Shown: positions 38,626-48,488, counted from the stretch's first letter. The stretch is DNA of 64,000 nucleotides from Streptomyces sp. NBC_00582 (GCF_036345155.1 NZ_CP107772.1:3844001-3908000); one strand, 5' to 3'. Numbers and translations: made by a program. The notes: generated from the sequence alone by a model not told the origin.

Positions 38626-40296
38626 TCAGAGCAGGTCCGCCCACCCGTCCCAGCCGCTGCTCGCCTTGCTCACGCGGGGCTTGAAGCCGCCCGTGCCTGT
38701 GCCGGCGTAGAAGTAGAGGGCGCCGGTGGAGGTGGTGGCCATGAGGTCGGGTTTGCCGTCGCCGTTGGCGTCGCCCGGGGAGAAGAGTTTCTTGTAGGTC
38801 TGCCAGCCCGTGCCGACCTTGACCCGGGAGGAGAAGGGGGCCGAGGCGGAGCCGGTGCCCGCGTAGCGCCACAGGGTGCCGGCGGTGTCGCGGGCGAGGA
38901 GGTCGGGGCGGCCGTCGCCGGTGACGTCGCCCGCGCCGATCAGCGCGTTGTAGGCCTGCCAGCCGGAGCTGAGTTTGACGCGGGAGGCGACCGAGGTGCC
39001 GGTGCCGTCGCCCGGGTAGAGGTAGAGGGTGCCGGAGGTGGTGACGGCCAGCAGGTCGCCCTTGCCGTCGCCCGTCACATCGCCGGGGCCCACAATCCGG
39101 TTGTAGGAGGTGGAGCCCGTGGCCAGGGTGGGGTCCGCGAGGGCGTAGGACGCCGGGTTGGTCAGTTTGCCCGTGCTGATGGACTGGACGACCAGGTCGG
39201 CCAGTCCGTTCTGGCGCAGGGAGACGGCGTAGGCCAGGCGGGTGGTGGAGGAGGGCCAGGACGTGCCGACCAGGAGTTTGCTCGTGAGGGTGCCGGTGCC
39301 GGTCACCTGGTAGCTGTAGACCGCTCCCGCCGAAGTGCGGGCCATCGTTCCGTATTTGCCGACGTGCGGGTTGTTGCCCGCCCCGGCGAACTGGGTCACC
39401 TTGCCCCAGCCCTTGCTGCGGGCCGACCTGGTGCCGAAGGTGCCGTTGCCGTTGCCGGGGTAGAACCAGAGCTGGCCGGCGAAGTCCCGGGCCAGCAGGT
39501 CGGTCTTGCCGTTGCCGTCCCAGTCGCCGCCGCCGATGATCTGGCCGTACGACGCCCAGTCGGTCTTCGGGTCCTTGACCCGGGCGTTGAAGGTGCCGCC
39601 CTTCTTGCCCGTGTAGCGGTAGAGGACCCCCGCCGGGGTGCGGGCCAGGAGGTCGCCGATGCCGTCGCCCGTGAGGTCGCCGGCGCCGATCAGCTCGTCG
39701 TACTGCTGCCAGCCGGTGCCGATCGTCACCCTGCTGCCGAACGCGCCGGTGCCCTTGCCGGGGTAGAAGTAGAGCGTGCCGGCCGGGGTGCGGGCCAGCA
39801 GGTCGGCCTTGCCGTCGCCGTTCAGGTCCCCCGGGGCGACGACCTTGTTGTAGATCTGCCAGCCGGACGCGACCGTGCGGTACGAGCCCAGGCCGCCGGG
39901 GGTGCGGGCGTAGACGCCGGAGTGGAGGAAGAGCACGCCGGTGGGGCTCAGCGTCAGCACGTCCTGGACGCCGTCCGAGTCGAGGTCGCCCGGGGTGAGG
40001 ACGTCCTTGACCTTGGCGACGTCCGTGTCGAGGGCCATCGTCTCGGCCGCGCCCGTGTTGACGTACAACTGGCCCGCCACATTGCGGTAGACCAGGTCGG
40101 AGGTGCCGTCGCCGTCGAAGTCGCCGCGTGCCGGGGCCGTCGCGCCCGCGTCGCCGGGCGACAGGACGAAGACGCCGGCCGCCAGCACGGCCACCGTGCC
40201 GGCGAGCGCCCATGCCTTCCTGGCGGACCTTCGGGAGCGTCGGCGGCCGGTGCTTTCGGCGTTTTCTTCTCGGTGCCGGGATCGGGTGGTGAACAC
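38626..40296 (-). CDS. Secreted FG-GAP/VCBS repeat protein
   Basis: A 556-residue exported protein made almost entirely of beta-propeller repeats. After a twin-Arg-rich N-terminus and hydrophobic core (KAWALAGTVAVLAAGVFVLS, cleavage near residue 52), about eight repeats of the type GDLNGDGKADLLARTPAGTL-YFYPG follow, with the calcium-binding DxDxDG loops well kept. No enzymatic domain is visible. The repeats closely resemble those fused to the protease at 23034-24842. GTG 40296 has GGGAGAGA upstream. It lies 16 bp behind the phoD gene and is probably co-transcribed with it. Confidence 0.9.
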   Translation of the reverse strand: MFTTRSRHREENAESTGRRRSRRSARKAWALAGTVAVLAAGVFVLSPGDAGATAPARGDFDGDGTSDLVYRNVAGQLYVNTGAAETMALDTDVAKVKDVLTPGDLDSDGVQDVLTLSPTGVLFLHSGVYARTPGGLGSYRTVASGWQIYNKVVAPGDLNGDGKADLLARTPAGTLYFYPGKGTGAFGSRVTIGTGWQQYDELIGAGDLTGDGIGDLLARTPAGVLYRYTGKKGGTFNARVKDPKTDWASYGQIIGGGDWDGNGKTDLLARDFAGQLWFYPGNGNGTFGTRSARSKGWGKVTQFAGAGNNPHVGKYGTMARTSAGAVYSYQVTGTGTLTSKLLVGTSWPSSTTRLAYAVSLRQNGLADLVVQSISTGKLTNPASYALADPTLATGSTSYNRIVGPGDVTGDGKGDLLAVTTSGTLYLYPGDGTGTSVASRVKLSSGWQAYNALIGAGDVTGDGRPDLLARDTAGTLWRYAGTGSASAPFSSRVKVGTGWQTYKKLFSPGDANGDGKPDLMATTSTGALYFYAGTGTGGFKPRVSKASSGWDGWADLL

Positions 40297-40312
40297 GTTC
40301 TCTCCCGGAGGG

Positions 40313-42148
40313 TCAGGGGGTGGTGGAGGGGGCCGCGGCAGACGCGTCGGCGGACGTTTCCGCGGTGGCGTCGCTCGGCGAGGATGTCGTGGGGTCCGTC
40401 GGCGTCGCCGTGTCCGGCACCGTGTCCGTCGGCCCGTCGGTGCCGGTCGGGGTCTCCTCCGGGGCCGTCGTCGTCGCGGTCTCCTGGGGGGAGGGCGACT
40501 GCTCGGTGCTCGCCGTCGTCGTCTCCCGCTCCACCCCCACCTGGTGCACGCCCGGTACGCCGTCCTCCACGCGGAAGGTCGCGGCCGTCGTGGTCGTGCC
40601 GTTCTTGGTGACCACCGTGGAGATCGACCGCAGCCGGGCGTCGATGCCGTCGGCGGTGATGTCGAAGAGGAGATAGCCGCGCCGGGCGTCGATCATCTTC
40701 CAGTGCGGGTTGTCCGCCAGCTTGGGCGCCCACTCGGCGGCGAACGCCGCCAGGTCCTCGTCGCCGCTGCTGGAGATGGACGTCCCGACGAACTCCGCGC
40801 CGACCACGGCCGATTCCGGGTCGTCGAAGTCCAGCTTGAGATCGCTGACGATGGTGCGGTGACGGTCGCCGGACAGGACGACCGGGTTGCGGACGTCCTG
40901 GAACTCGGCGAGCAGGGCGGCGCGTTCCTTCTGGTAGCCGTCCCAGGCGTCGTACGACCACTCCTTGCCGACCCCGGCGAGGAAGTCGGTCTCGGCCATC
41001 ATCACCTGCGAGGCGACGAGGTTCCAGCGGGCGCCGGAGGCGCGCATGCTGTTCACCAGCCAGGTCCGCTGGGTGTCGCCCATGATGACGCGGCCGTCCT
41101 TGAGGGCGCCGGCGGCGGTGGTGGCCTGGTCGTCGCGGTACTGCCGGGTGTCCAGGACGTGCAGCCGGGCCAGGGTGCCGAAGTCGAGGGAGCGGTACAT
41201 CAGGACGTCCGGGCCGCTGGGCTTCTGCGCGGCGCGGATCGGCATGTGCTCGTAGAAGGCCTGGAAGGCGGCGGCCCGGCGGGCCAGGAACTTCGCGGTG
41301 GGCCAGGCCGTCGGGTCGTTCGCCACGTCACCGGCCCAGTCCTGCTCCACCTCGTGGTCGTCGAAGACGACGACGAACGGGGCGGCGGCGCGCATCGCCT
41401 GGAGGTCGGGGTCGGTGTTGTACTGCTCGTGGCGGGCGCGGTACTGGGCGAGCGTGACGGGCTGGCCGGTGCCCTCGTGGCGGCGTACGCGGTACGAGTA
41501 CGCGGAGCTCTCGTAGATGTAGTCGCCGACGAAGAGCACCAGGTCCGGCTGCTGTTCGCGCATGTCCCGGTAGGCGGTGAAGTAGCCGTGCTGCCAGTTC
41601 TGGCAGGAGGCGAGCGCGATCCGCATGTTCGCGGGGGTGCTGCCGGCGGCGGGCGCGGTGCGGGTGCGGCCGGTGATCGAGGTGCGGCCCAGGGCCTTGA
41701 ACCGGTACCAGTAGTCGGTGGCCGGGGTCAGGCCCGTGACGTCGACGTGGACGCTGTGTCCGAGGCTGCTGCTCGCCGTCGCCGTCCCGCTCTTGACGAC
41801 GGTCGCGAAGCCGCTGTCCGAGGCGAGCTCCCAGGTCACGGCCACGGAAGAGGGCAGGATGCCCGAGCTGCCCTGGTTCGCGGGGGTCACCCTGGTCCAC
41901 AGAACGATCGCGTTCGGCAGTGGATCGCCGGAGGCGACGCCCAGCTTGAAGACGGTGCCGCTCACCTCCGTGCCCGCGCCGGCCGTGGCCGCCGCCCCGC
42001 TCACCGAGGCGGAGGCGCTGCCCGGCAGCAACTGCCCGGCGGCCGCCGCCCCCGCGGCTCCCAGCGTGACGGCTCCGGCGCCCAGGAACCTCCGGCGCCG
42101 TATGCCGTCGGTCCCGCCCGTATGCATGGAGTTGTCGCTCGACTGCAC
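40313..42148 (-). CDS. phoD: PhoD-like alkaline phosphatase, Tat-exported
   Basis: This 611-residue enzyme releases phosphate from organic esters outside the cell. A twin-arginine signal (RRRRFLGAGAV at 17-27) is followed by the PhoD N-terminal beta domain (VFKLGVASGDPLPNAIVLWT) and the metallophosphatase domain: RIALASCQNW, DLVLFVGDYIYE, VVFDDHEVEQDW, NPVVLSGDRH. The last 60 residues are a Thr/Ser/Pro/Glu-rich tail, perhaps a wall-spanning linker. GTG 42148 is preferred (AAAGG 7 nt upstream); the next ATG is seven codons later. No PHO-box pair is evident to me in the 142-bp divergent spacer. Confidence 0.92.
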   Translation of the reverse strand: MQSSDNSMHTGGTDGIRRRRFLGAGAVTLGAAGAAAAGQLLPGSASASVSGAAATAGAGTEVSGTVFKLGVASGDPLPNAIVLWTRVTPANQGSSGILPSSVAVTWELASDSGFATVVKSGTATASSSLGHSVHVDVTGLTPATDYWYRFKALGRTSITGRTRTAPAAGSTPANMRIALASCQNWQHGYFTAYRDMREQQPDLVLFVGDYIYESSAYSYRVRRHEGTGQPVTLAQYRARHEQYNTDPDLQAMRAAAPFVVVFDDHEVEQDWAGDVANDPTAWPTAKFLARRAAAFQAFYEHMPIRAAQKPSGPDVLMYRSLDFGTLARLHVLDTRQYRDDQATTAAGALKDGRVIMGDTQRTWLVNSMRASGARWNLVASQVMMAETDFLAGVGKEWSYDAWDGYQKERAALLAEFQDVRNPVVLSGDRHRTIVSDLKLDFDDPESAVVGAEFVGTSISSSGDEDLAAFAAEWAPKLADNPHWKMIDARRGYLLFDITADGIDARLRSISTVVTKNGTTTTAATFRVEDGVPGVHQVGVERETTTASTEQSPSPQETATTTAPEETPTGTDGPTDTVPDTATPTDPTTSSPSDATAETSADASAAAPSTTP

Positions 42149-42290
42149 CTGTGTGCCTTTCCCCCCAAAGGCGGTGCGCTGCGCAGCGCCGGTGAATGTG
42201 ATCGCCGTGGATTCTATGCAATACGCTCGCAGCAGGTGGCCCGGGGGCCGTAATCCATCCGTCTGTCCGTTCGACGAACCAGCAGGAGAC

Positions 42291-42980
42291 ATGCGCCGAC
42301 CCATGAGTTACGCCGCCGCCGTCCTGCTTCTCATGGGGGTGGCGGGCTGCTCGTCCGGCTCCGACTCGGCGTCCGGTGCCGGATCGTCCTCGTCGTCCGA
42401 GGCCGGGTACGTCCCGAGGAGCGGGTCCAGTCCGGAGGCTGCCGGGGCGAACGCCGACGGAGACGCCACGGCAGACGCAGATGCGGACACAGACAGGGGC
42501 GCCGGCAACACGGGCACCGGTGCGTCCACTCCGTCCGCCGGTGTTCTCTTCGGCGCCGACTCGCTGCCCAGCCCCGCCGCCGACCACTGCCGTACGAAGG
42601 ATCTGACGGCCGTGGCACGCGGCACCGGGGAGGGCAGGGTCTCCCTCGTGCTCACCAACAAGGGCGACGGCTCGTGTACGGTACGCGGCTTCCCGTCCCT
42701 GCTCTTCGAGGGCGAGACGGGGCGGACCGAACTGCCGGTGGACTGGGCCGGGTCGGCCGCCGAGGCCGCGAAGGTCAGCCTCGCGCCCGGTGCTTCGGCC
42801 ACCGCCGCGCTCACCTTCACCAGCCTCGACGAGTGCGACCCCATCACCGGGCTCGACGTCGTCCCGCCCGGCGAATCACGGCCGCTCACACCGGCGTTCA
42901 CGACCTCGGACGGGAAGAAGAAGGCGGTGCGCATCTGCGACACCGGGGTGCGGGTGCGGGCGTTCACGCCCTCGGGGTGA
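42291..42980 (+). CDS. DUF4232-type lipoprotein
   Basis: A 229-residue lipoprotein: signal ending in LMGVAGC (lipobox, Cys20), a Ser/Gly/Ala/Asp-rich linker to about residue 95, then a beta-sandwich domain (RVSLVLTNKGDGSCTVRGFP, PVDWAG, LAPGASATAALTF) typical of DUF4232. The two Cys in HCRTKDL and GSCTVRGF may form a disulphide. Extracytoplasmic role unknown. It is divergent from phoD and converges on the LacI gene with a 24-bp gap. A second ATG lies four codons downstream. Confidence 0.85.
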   Translation: MRRPMSYAAAVLLLMGVAGCSSGSDSASGAGSSSSSEAGYVPRSGSSPEAAGANADGDATADADADTDRGAGNTGTGASTPSAGVLFGADSLPSPAADHCRTKDLTAVARGTGEGRVSLVLTNKGDGSCTVRGFPSLLFEGETGRTELPVDWAGSAAEAAKVSLAPGASATAALTFTSLDECDPITGLDVVPPGESRPLTPAFTTSDGKKKAVRICDTGVRVRAFTPSG

Positions 42981-43004
42981 GCGCGGTCCCCAATTCGCCG
43001 ACGG

Positions 43005-44087
43005 TCAGTGGGCCCGGCGCGTGCTGTCCCGGACGCGCAGTTCCACGGGGACCAGGGTCAGGGGCGGCACGGGTGTCCGGGGGCCGGACGAGGCGTCGAG
43101 CCGGTCGTCGATGCGGTCCAGCAGGATGCGCAGCGAGATGGTGCCGATGTCGGTGAAGTCCGTACGGATGGTGGTCAGCGGGGGCAGGAAGTGGGCGGCC
43201 TCCGGGATGTCGTCGTAGCCGACGAGGCTGATGTCCTCGGGGACGCGGCGGCCGGCCTCGTGGAGGGCGCGCAGGACACCCAGGGCCATCTGGTCGTTCG
43301 AGACGAAGATCGCGGTGACGGAGGGGTCCTTGGCGAGTTCGCGGCCGAGGTCGTAGCCGGAGTCGGCACTCCAGTCGCCGATGAGCGGGGCGTGGATCTC
43401 GGCGCCCGCCGCCTTCAGGGTCTCCCGCCAGCTGTCCGCGCGGCGGTCGGCCGAGGTCCAGCCGGTCGGGCCCGCCACATGCCGGACGGTGGGGTGGCCG
43501 AGGGACAGGAGGTGCTCGGTCGCCTTGCGGGCGCCGGTGCGGGCGTCCGAGGTGACCAGGGGGGTGCCGTCGCCGAGGTCGTTGTCCATGACCACCAAAG
43601 GGGTGTCCAGGTGGGCCTCGGCCAGGGCCCGGGCGACCCAGAGCTGCGGGGCGATCGCGATCACGCCGTCCGCGCCCTCGGCGGAGAGACGGTCGGCGGC
43701 GCGGACGACGGTGTCCTTGTCGGCCGTGTCCAGCGCGATCGAGCTCACCAGGTAACCGGCGTCCTGCGCGGCCGTGTTGATCGCGGTCAGGGTGGAGGCG
43801 GGGCCGTAGCGGGCGGCGTCGAAGGAGATCACGCCGAGCATGCGGGTACGGCCGCTGGCGAGGGAACGGGCGCTGCGGCTGGGGCGGTAGCCGAGGGTGC
43901 GCATCGCCTGCTGGACGGCCTCGCGGGTCTCGGCGCGGACGGCCGGGTTGTCGTTGAGCACCCGGGAGACCGTCTGCTTGGAGACGCCGGCGAGTTTCGC
44001 CACGTCGTCCATCACGGGGCGCGCGCCGGCGAAGTTGCGGCGGCTGCGTCCCTTGGTCGCCGGGCCGTCGGCGGCGCTTGGGGTCAT
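43005..44087 (-). CDS. LacI-family transcriptional regulator
   Basis: A 360-residue sugar-responsive repressor. The DNA-binding helix-turn-helix is MDDVAKLAGVSKQTVSRVLN (26-45), the hinge helix is PSRSARSLASGRTRMLGVIS, and the periplasmic-binding-protein-like effector domain covers about 85-350. It lies downstream of the two GH35 genes and the MFS gene; a LacI-type palindrome in front of the MFS gene is the likely target. The hairpin at 44163-44201 suggests it also has its own transcript. Confidence 0.92.
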   Translation of the reverse strand: MTPSAADGPATKGRSRRNFAGARPVMDDVAKLAGVSKQTVSRVLNDNPAVRAETREAVQQAMRTLGYRPSRSARSLASGRTRMLGVISFDAARYGPASTLTAINTAAQDAGYLVSSIALDTADKDTVVRAADRLSAEGADGVIAIAPQLWVARALAEAHLDTPLVVMDNDLGDGTPLVTSDARTGARKATEHLLSLGHPTVRHVAGPTGWTSADRRADSWRETLKAAGAEIHAPLIGDWSADSGYDLGRELAKDPSVTAIFVSNDQMALGVLRALHEAGRRVPEDISLVGYDDIPEAAHFLPPLTTIRTDFTDIGTISLRILLDRIDDRLDASSGPRTPVPPLTLVPVELRVRDSTRRAH

Positions 44088-44162
44088 GGTGGGTGCTCTG
44101 CTTCCTTCGGCCGGGGCTGCTCCGCGGCGGGGCCGGACGCCGACCGCGGATCCACCGGGCCT

Positions 44163-44201
44163 GCCCCGCCCGGCTGACCCACAGGATAGGCCGGGCGGGG
44201 C
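44163..44201 (-). terminator. Terminator behind the first GH35 gene
   Basis: GCCCCGCCCGGC at 44163-44174 pairs perfectly with GCCGGGCGGGGC at 44190-44201 around a 15-nt loop, 73 bp after the GH35 stop and 75 bp before the LacI start codon. Confidence 0.75.
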
Positions 44202-44273
44202 GCAGAGGCCGGAGCAGGTCCGGCCAGGAGGGCAACGGCCCAGGCCTCCCCCGGGCCTTTCCCGGGCCGCGCC

Positions 44274-46673
44274 TCAGGCCGGGCGCAGGGTCCACCGGCG
44301 TCGTGTCACCCACTCCGCCCGCTTCACCTCCGCCACGCCCGGCGGCGCCTCCACCGGCAGGTGGACCTTCGCGTCGGGGGCCGGTGGCAGCAGTTTCAGC
44401 AGGAGGGGCTCGCCCGGCGGCAGCCGGTCCGCCGCCAGTTCCCAGGGGTGGCCCGCGAAGAACTGGTCCGCCACCAGTTCCCCCGTCCGGGTGTACGCCC
44501 GTGCCGTGTCCCCGGTCCAGTGCAGGCGCAGCAGGGTGCCCTCGGGGACATCCCCGGGGACGTCCACCCGGTACACCGCCGCCACGGCGTCGTAGTGCTC
44601 GTCGGCGGGGGCGCTCGCGCGGGCGAGGACACCGGTGGTGGGGGCCGGTGGAGGGCCCGGGGGGCGGAGGAGGGTGAGGGACGGTTCGGGCAGCGGGGTG
44701 CCGGGGGTCGTGGGGTCGGGGTGGAGGGTGTAGCGGGTCAGGGGGCCGTCCGGGGTCCCCGTCAGGGTGGCCCCGGAGACCGTCGGGGGGTGGGGCGGGG
44801 CGGGGAGGACCGCCAGGACCGGCGGCTCGGCAGGGCGCGCGTCCGTCCGGGTGTGGAGGCGTACCTCGTCCCGTTCCTCGTCGAGGACCACCCCGTAGGG
44901 GGAGAGGATCAGGCGCGGCGCTCCCCATGCCGTGCCCTTGTAGGCCGTACGGGCCGTCGTGGCGTCCAGGACGAGCAGGGCGACCCGGCCGCCGTCGGCG
45001 GTCTCCGTCTCGACGAGGGCCTCGGTGCCGGGGCGCAGGCCGGTGACCAGGAGGCGGCCGGCTTCCCGCCGTACCGTGCCGGCTCCGGTGATCTTTCCCA
45101 CCGTGCGTGCGTCCAGGGCCAGTTCGGGGTCGATGCCGTCCGTCGCCGCGAGGACCAGGATCGTACGGCCGTCGTCGTCGGCGACCGTGCAGACCGGCTG
45201 GGCGGTGGCCCAGTCGAGGCGGAGGCCGGCCACGTCCAGGCGCAGCGGCCAGCAGAAGTAGGCGCCGGAGGGGACGGTGACGGGGGTGGTGGGGAGGGTG
45301 AGGGGCGGCTCGGTGCCCGGGAACGCGACCGTGAAGGTGGTGTTCTCGTGGGCCGGCAGTGGCTCGTGCGGCTGGTGGTTGGTGACGAAGAGGAAGCCGG
45401 AGGCCCGGCCGTCCGTGCGGACCGCCCAGCGCAGGGTCGTGCGGTCGTGCTGGCCGTCGGGGCCGTCGGCGGGCAGGGCCGACTCCATGGGGGCGATCCG
45501 CTCGCCGAACTCCGCCAGCAGCAGGTGCTGGAGGCGGAGTTCGTCGTACGACGGACGGTACTGGCCGTGCTCGCCGAGCGGGGCCTGGAAGTCGTAGGTC
45601 AGGACCGGGAGGTCGTTGGGGTAGGCGGTGGCGTGGGACTCCTGGAGGGTGGTGAGGTCGCCGAGGGGGTTCGTGCCGCCGTGGAACATGTAGTAGCCCT
45701 GCCAGACCGAGCCGCAGCCGATCTTGGTGAGGCCGAGGGCGCCGATGTCGGCGGCGTCGACGCGTGGGCGGCGGTGGTAGGCGACCGCCATGCCGCCGCC
45801 CAGTTCGCAGGTGGCCCAGGGGAAACGGTCCGCGTGGGCCGACGGGTCGGTGCCGCGTACGGTCGTGGGGCGCAGGTCGGCGCCGATGCCCTCGTCGTCG
45901 CGCTGGTGGGTGAAGAAGAAGTGCTTGCGGCAGGTGTCGGGCCAGCCGCCGTCGTGCTCGGTCCAGAAGGTTTCCGGGTAGCCGCCGTAGAGCGGGAGCA
46001 GTTCGTCGCCGGGGAGCCGGACGCCGCCCCAGGCCGTCGAGGTCCACAGGGGCGCGTCGAGGCCGGCGTCACGGGCCATCCGCTTCAGGGTCAGCAGGTG
46101 GTCGGGCTGGTCGTACAGCTCGTTCTCGATCTGGAGGGCGATGACGGGGCCGCCGGACGCCCTGTCCAGGCCGCGGAGTTGCGCCGCGACGGCCTCGAAC
46201 CAGGGGCGTACGGCGGTGAGGTACGACGGGTCGTCGGTGCGGGGGGCGTGGGTGCGGGCCATGACCCAGTCGGGGAGGCCGCCGTTGCGGACCTCCGCGT
46301 GGGACCAGGGGCCGATGCGGGGGATGAGGTCCAGGCCGTGGCGGGCGCAGAGCCGGGCGAAGCGGCGGAGGTCGCGGTCGCCGTCGAAGCGGAGGTCGCC
46401 CTCGGTCTCCTCGTGGTGGATCCAGATGAGGTAGGAGGCGACCGCCGTGATGCCGCCGGCCTTCATCTTGAGGAGTTCCTCCTCCCAGTGGGCGGCGGGG
46501 TGGCGGGAGTAGTGGAACTCGCCGGAGACCGGGAACCAGGGGCGGCCGGCGCGGGTGAGCCAGCGGCTGGTGACGGCGATGGGGTCGGGGGCGGTGGGGG
46601 CGTCGGAGAAGGGGAGGTGGTCGCGGAGTGGGGGTGGGGAGGGGGTGGGGACCTGGATGTGGTGATGCGGCAT
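44274..46673 (-). CDS. Family 35 glycoside hydrolase (beta-galactosidase), large form
   Basis: A 799-residue enzyme without signal peptide, so intracellular. The GH35 barrel covers about 35-370: the acid/base is Glu185 in ALQIENELYDQ and the nucleophile Glu lies in TCELGGG (near 285), with SGEFHYSRHP and YYMFHGGTN also typical. The C-terminal half consists of beta domains (jelly-roll type). By family it removes terminal beta-galactose from oligosaccharides; the departures from the plain beta-galactosidase sequence leave the true substrate open. It follows the second GH35 gene by 57 bp in the same operon. Confidence 0.88.
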   Translation of the reverse strand: MPHHHIQVPTPSPPPLRDHLPFSDAPTAPDPIAVTSRWLTRAGRPWFPVSGEFHYSRHPAAHWEEELLKMKAGGITAVASYLIWIHHEETEGDLRFDGDRDLRRFARLCARHGLDLIPRIGPWSHAEVRNGGLPDWVMARTHAPRTDDPSYLTAVRPWFEAVAAQLRGLDRASGGPVIALQIENELYDQPDHLLTLKRMARDAGLDAPLWTSTAWGGVRLPGDELLPLYGGYPETFWTEHDGGWPDTCRKHFFFTHQRDDEGIGADLRPTTVRGTDPSAHADRFPWATCELGGGMAVAYHRRPRVDAADIGALGLTKIGCGSVWQGYYMFHGGTNPLGDLTTLQESHATAYPNDLPVLTYDFQAPLGEHGQYRPSYDELRLQHLLLAEFGERIAPMESALPADGPDGQHDRTTLRWAVRTDGRASGFLFVTNHQPHEPLPAHENTTFTVAFPGTEPPLTLPTTPVTVPSGAYFCWPLRLDVAGLRLDWATAQPVCTVADDDGRTILVLAATDGIDPELALDARTVGKITGAGTVRREAGRLLVTGLRPGTEALVETETADGGRVALLVLDATTARTAYKGTAWGAPRLILSPYGVVLDEERDEVRLHTRTDARPAEPPVLAVLPAPPHPPTVSGATLTGTPDGPLTRYTLHPDPTTPGTPLPEPSLTLLRPPGPPPAPTTGVLARASAPADEHYDAVAAVYRVDVPGDVPEGTLLRLHWTGDTARAYTRTGELVADQFFAGHPWELAADRLPPGEPLLLKLLPPAPDAKVHLPVEAPPGVAEVKRAEWVTRRRWTLRPA

Positions 46674-46730
46674 CGGGTGGCGGTCTCCGGGTCGGGGTGG
46701 TGACGGTGGGCGCGGGCGGGCGCGTGGGCG

Positions 46731-48488
46731 TCAGGGGGTCTTCGGGCCCAGGTCCGGGGTGTCGGTCAGGTGGGCTTCGGGGGTGGTGGTGCCGTGGAGT
46801 TCCAGGAGGATCAGTTCGTTGGTGCCGGGGCGCAGGACCGGGGCCGGGACGTAGAGGGTGCGCTGGGGGCCCCGGTTCCAGTAGCGGCCCAGGTGGAAGC
46901 CGTTGATCCAGGCCTGGCCCTTGGTCCAGCCGGGGAGGGAGAGGAAGGTGTCGGCGGGTTCGGCGACCTCGAACTCGCCTTTGTGGAAGGTCGGTTCGGC
47001 CGAGGTGGGCTTGGTCGCCGGGGTGAAGGCGAGGGCGGGCGGGACCTCGTCCATGGGCAGGAGGTGGCAGTCCCAGCCCCGCAGGGTCTCGCCGTCGAGG
47101 GTGACCGGGCCGAGCAGGCCCTTGGGGACGCCGATGCGGGGGCCGTAGTTGACCCGGCCCATGTTCTCCACCAGGACGTCCAGGACGGCACCGGGGCGCG
47201 GGACGTGGACGGGGAGCGTCTCGTCGTAGCGCTCGCGTTCGAGGACGCCCACGGGGGCGCCGTCGACGAAGACCTGGGCGCGGTCGCCGACTCCGCCCTC
47301 GAAGTGGAGCAGGCCGGATCCCGTGCCGGGCAGCTCGGTCCGGTAGAGGACGTATCCGGCGCGTCGGCCCAGCGCGTCGGCGGTGACGGGATCGTCGGAG
47401 CGGGTGCCCTCGTGACCGAGCCGGCGGAACAGCGGGAGCCGCTGGGTCAACTCGACCGTGGTGGGGGGAAGTTTGGGGGACGGTGACGGCACCGGCTCGT
47501 CCGGGACCGGGGCGTGACGGGCGATCACGTCACGGAAGGCGTGGTACTTCGGGCCCGGGTCGCCGCTCTCGGTGAGGGGGGCGTCGTAGTCGTACGAGGT
47601 GACCGTGGGCGCGTAGGCGTGGTGGTGGTTGGCGCCGTTGGTGAAGCCGAAGTTGGTGCCGCCGTGGAACATGTAGATATTGACGGACGCGCCGGCGCCG
47701 AGGAGGCGGTCGAGGTCGGCGGCGGCGTCCGCCGCGTCCCGGCCGTGGTGCGGGCCGCCCCAGTGGTCGAACCAGCCGATCCAGAACTCCGAGCACATCA
47801 GGGGGCCTTCGGGCTGGTGTTCGCGCAGACGGGCCAGGGAGGTGTCGACGCGGCTGCCGAAGGTGCCGGTGGCGAGGACGCCGGGGAGGGTGCCTCGGGT
47901 GAGGTGGTCGCCGTCGGTCTGGTCGCAGGTGAAGAGGAGTTCCTCGATGCCGCGGGAGCGCAGGCTGCTCTCCACGTGCTTGAGGTAGGCGGTGTCGTCG
48001 CCGTACGCGCCGTACTCGTTCTCCACCTGTACGGCGATGACCGGGCCGCCCGCTGCCGCCATGTACGGCAGGAGGGTGGGCAGGAGGAGGTCGAGGTAGC
48101 GGTCGAAGGCGTCGGTGAAGCGGGGGTCGCTGGTGCGCAGGCGGATGTCGGGGTCGGAGGTCAGCCAGTGGGGGAGGCCGCCGCCGTCCCACTCGGCGCA
48201 GATGAACGGGCCGGGGCGGAGGAGGACGTGGAGTCCCTCCTGCTGGGCGAGGCGCAGGAAACGGGGCAGGTCGAGGAGGCCGTCCAGGTCGAGGGTGCCG
48301 GGGGTGGGTTCGTGGAGGTTCCAGGGCAGGTAGGTCTCCACCGTGTTCAGGCCCATGAGGCGGGCTTTGCGGAGACGGTCGGGCCAGTGGTCGGGGTGGA
48401 CGCGGAAGTAGTGCAGGGCGCCGGAGAGGATGCGGAAGGGGGCGCCGTGGAGGAGGAAGCCGTCGGGGGTGGTGGTCAGGGCGGGCAT
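46731..48488 (-). CDS. Family 35 glycoside hydrolase (beta-galactosidase), short form
   Basis: A 585-residue intracellular GH35 enzyme. The acid/base is Glu158 in AVQVENEYGAYG and the nucleophile is Glu234 in CSEFWIGWFDHWGG; SGALHYFRVHPDHW and YMFHGGTNFGF are family hallmarks. C-terminal beta-sandwich domains (to residue 585) end with QAWINGFHLGRYW, as in bacterial and animal GH35. It shares only the barrel motifs with the neighbouring larger GH35, so the two are not a recent duplication. It follows the MFS transporter gene after the repeat array. Confidence 0.92.
   Translation of the reverse strand: MPALTTTPDGFLLHGAPFRILSGALHYFRVHPDHWPDRLRKARLMGLNTVETYLPWNLHEPTPGTLDLDGLLDLPRFLRLAQQEGLHVLLRPGPFICAEWDGGGLPHWLTSDPDIRLRTSDPRFTDAFDRYLDLLLPTLLPYMAAAGGPVIAVQVENEYGAYGDDTAYLKHVESSLRSRGIEELLFTCDQTDGDHLTRGTLPGVLATGTFGSRVDTSLARLREHQPEGPLMCSEFWIGWFDHWGGPHHGRDAADAAADLDRLLGAGASVNIYMFHGGTNFGFTNGANHHHAYAPTVTSYDYDAPLTESGDPGPKYHAFRDVIARHAPVPDEPVPSPSPKLPPTTVELTQRLPLFRRLGHEGTRSDDPVTADALGRRAGYVLYRTELPGTGSGLLHFEGGVGDRAQVFVDGAPVGVLERERYDETLPVHVPRPGAVLDVLVENMGRVNYGPRIGVPKGLLGPVTLDGETLRGWDCHLLPMDEVPPALAFTPATKPTSAEPTFHKGEFEVAEPADTFLSLPGWTKGQAWINGFHLGRYWNRGPQRTLYVPAPVLRPGTNELILLELHGTTTPEAHLTDTPDLGPKTP

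Noticed and set aside
42964..46047. 1027-codon minus-strand frame rich in Arg, Pro and His
   Set aside because: Shifted frame through the LacI and GH35 genes; it crosses the terminator between them and has no domain.
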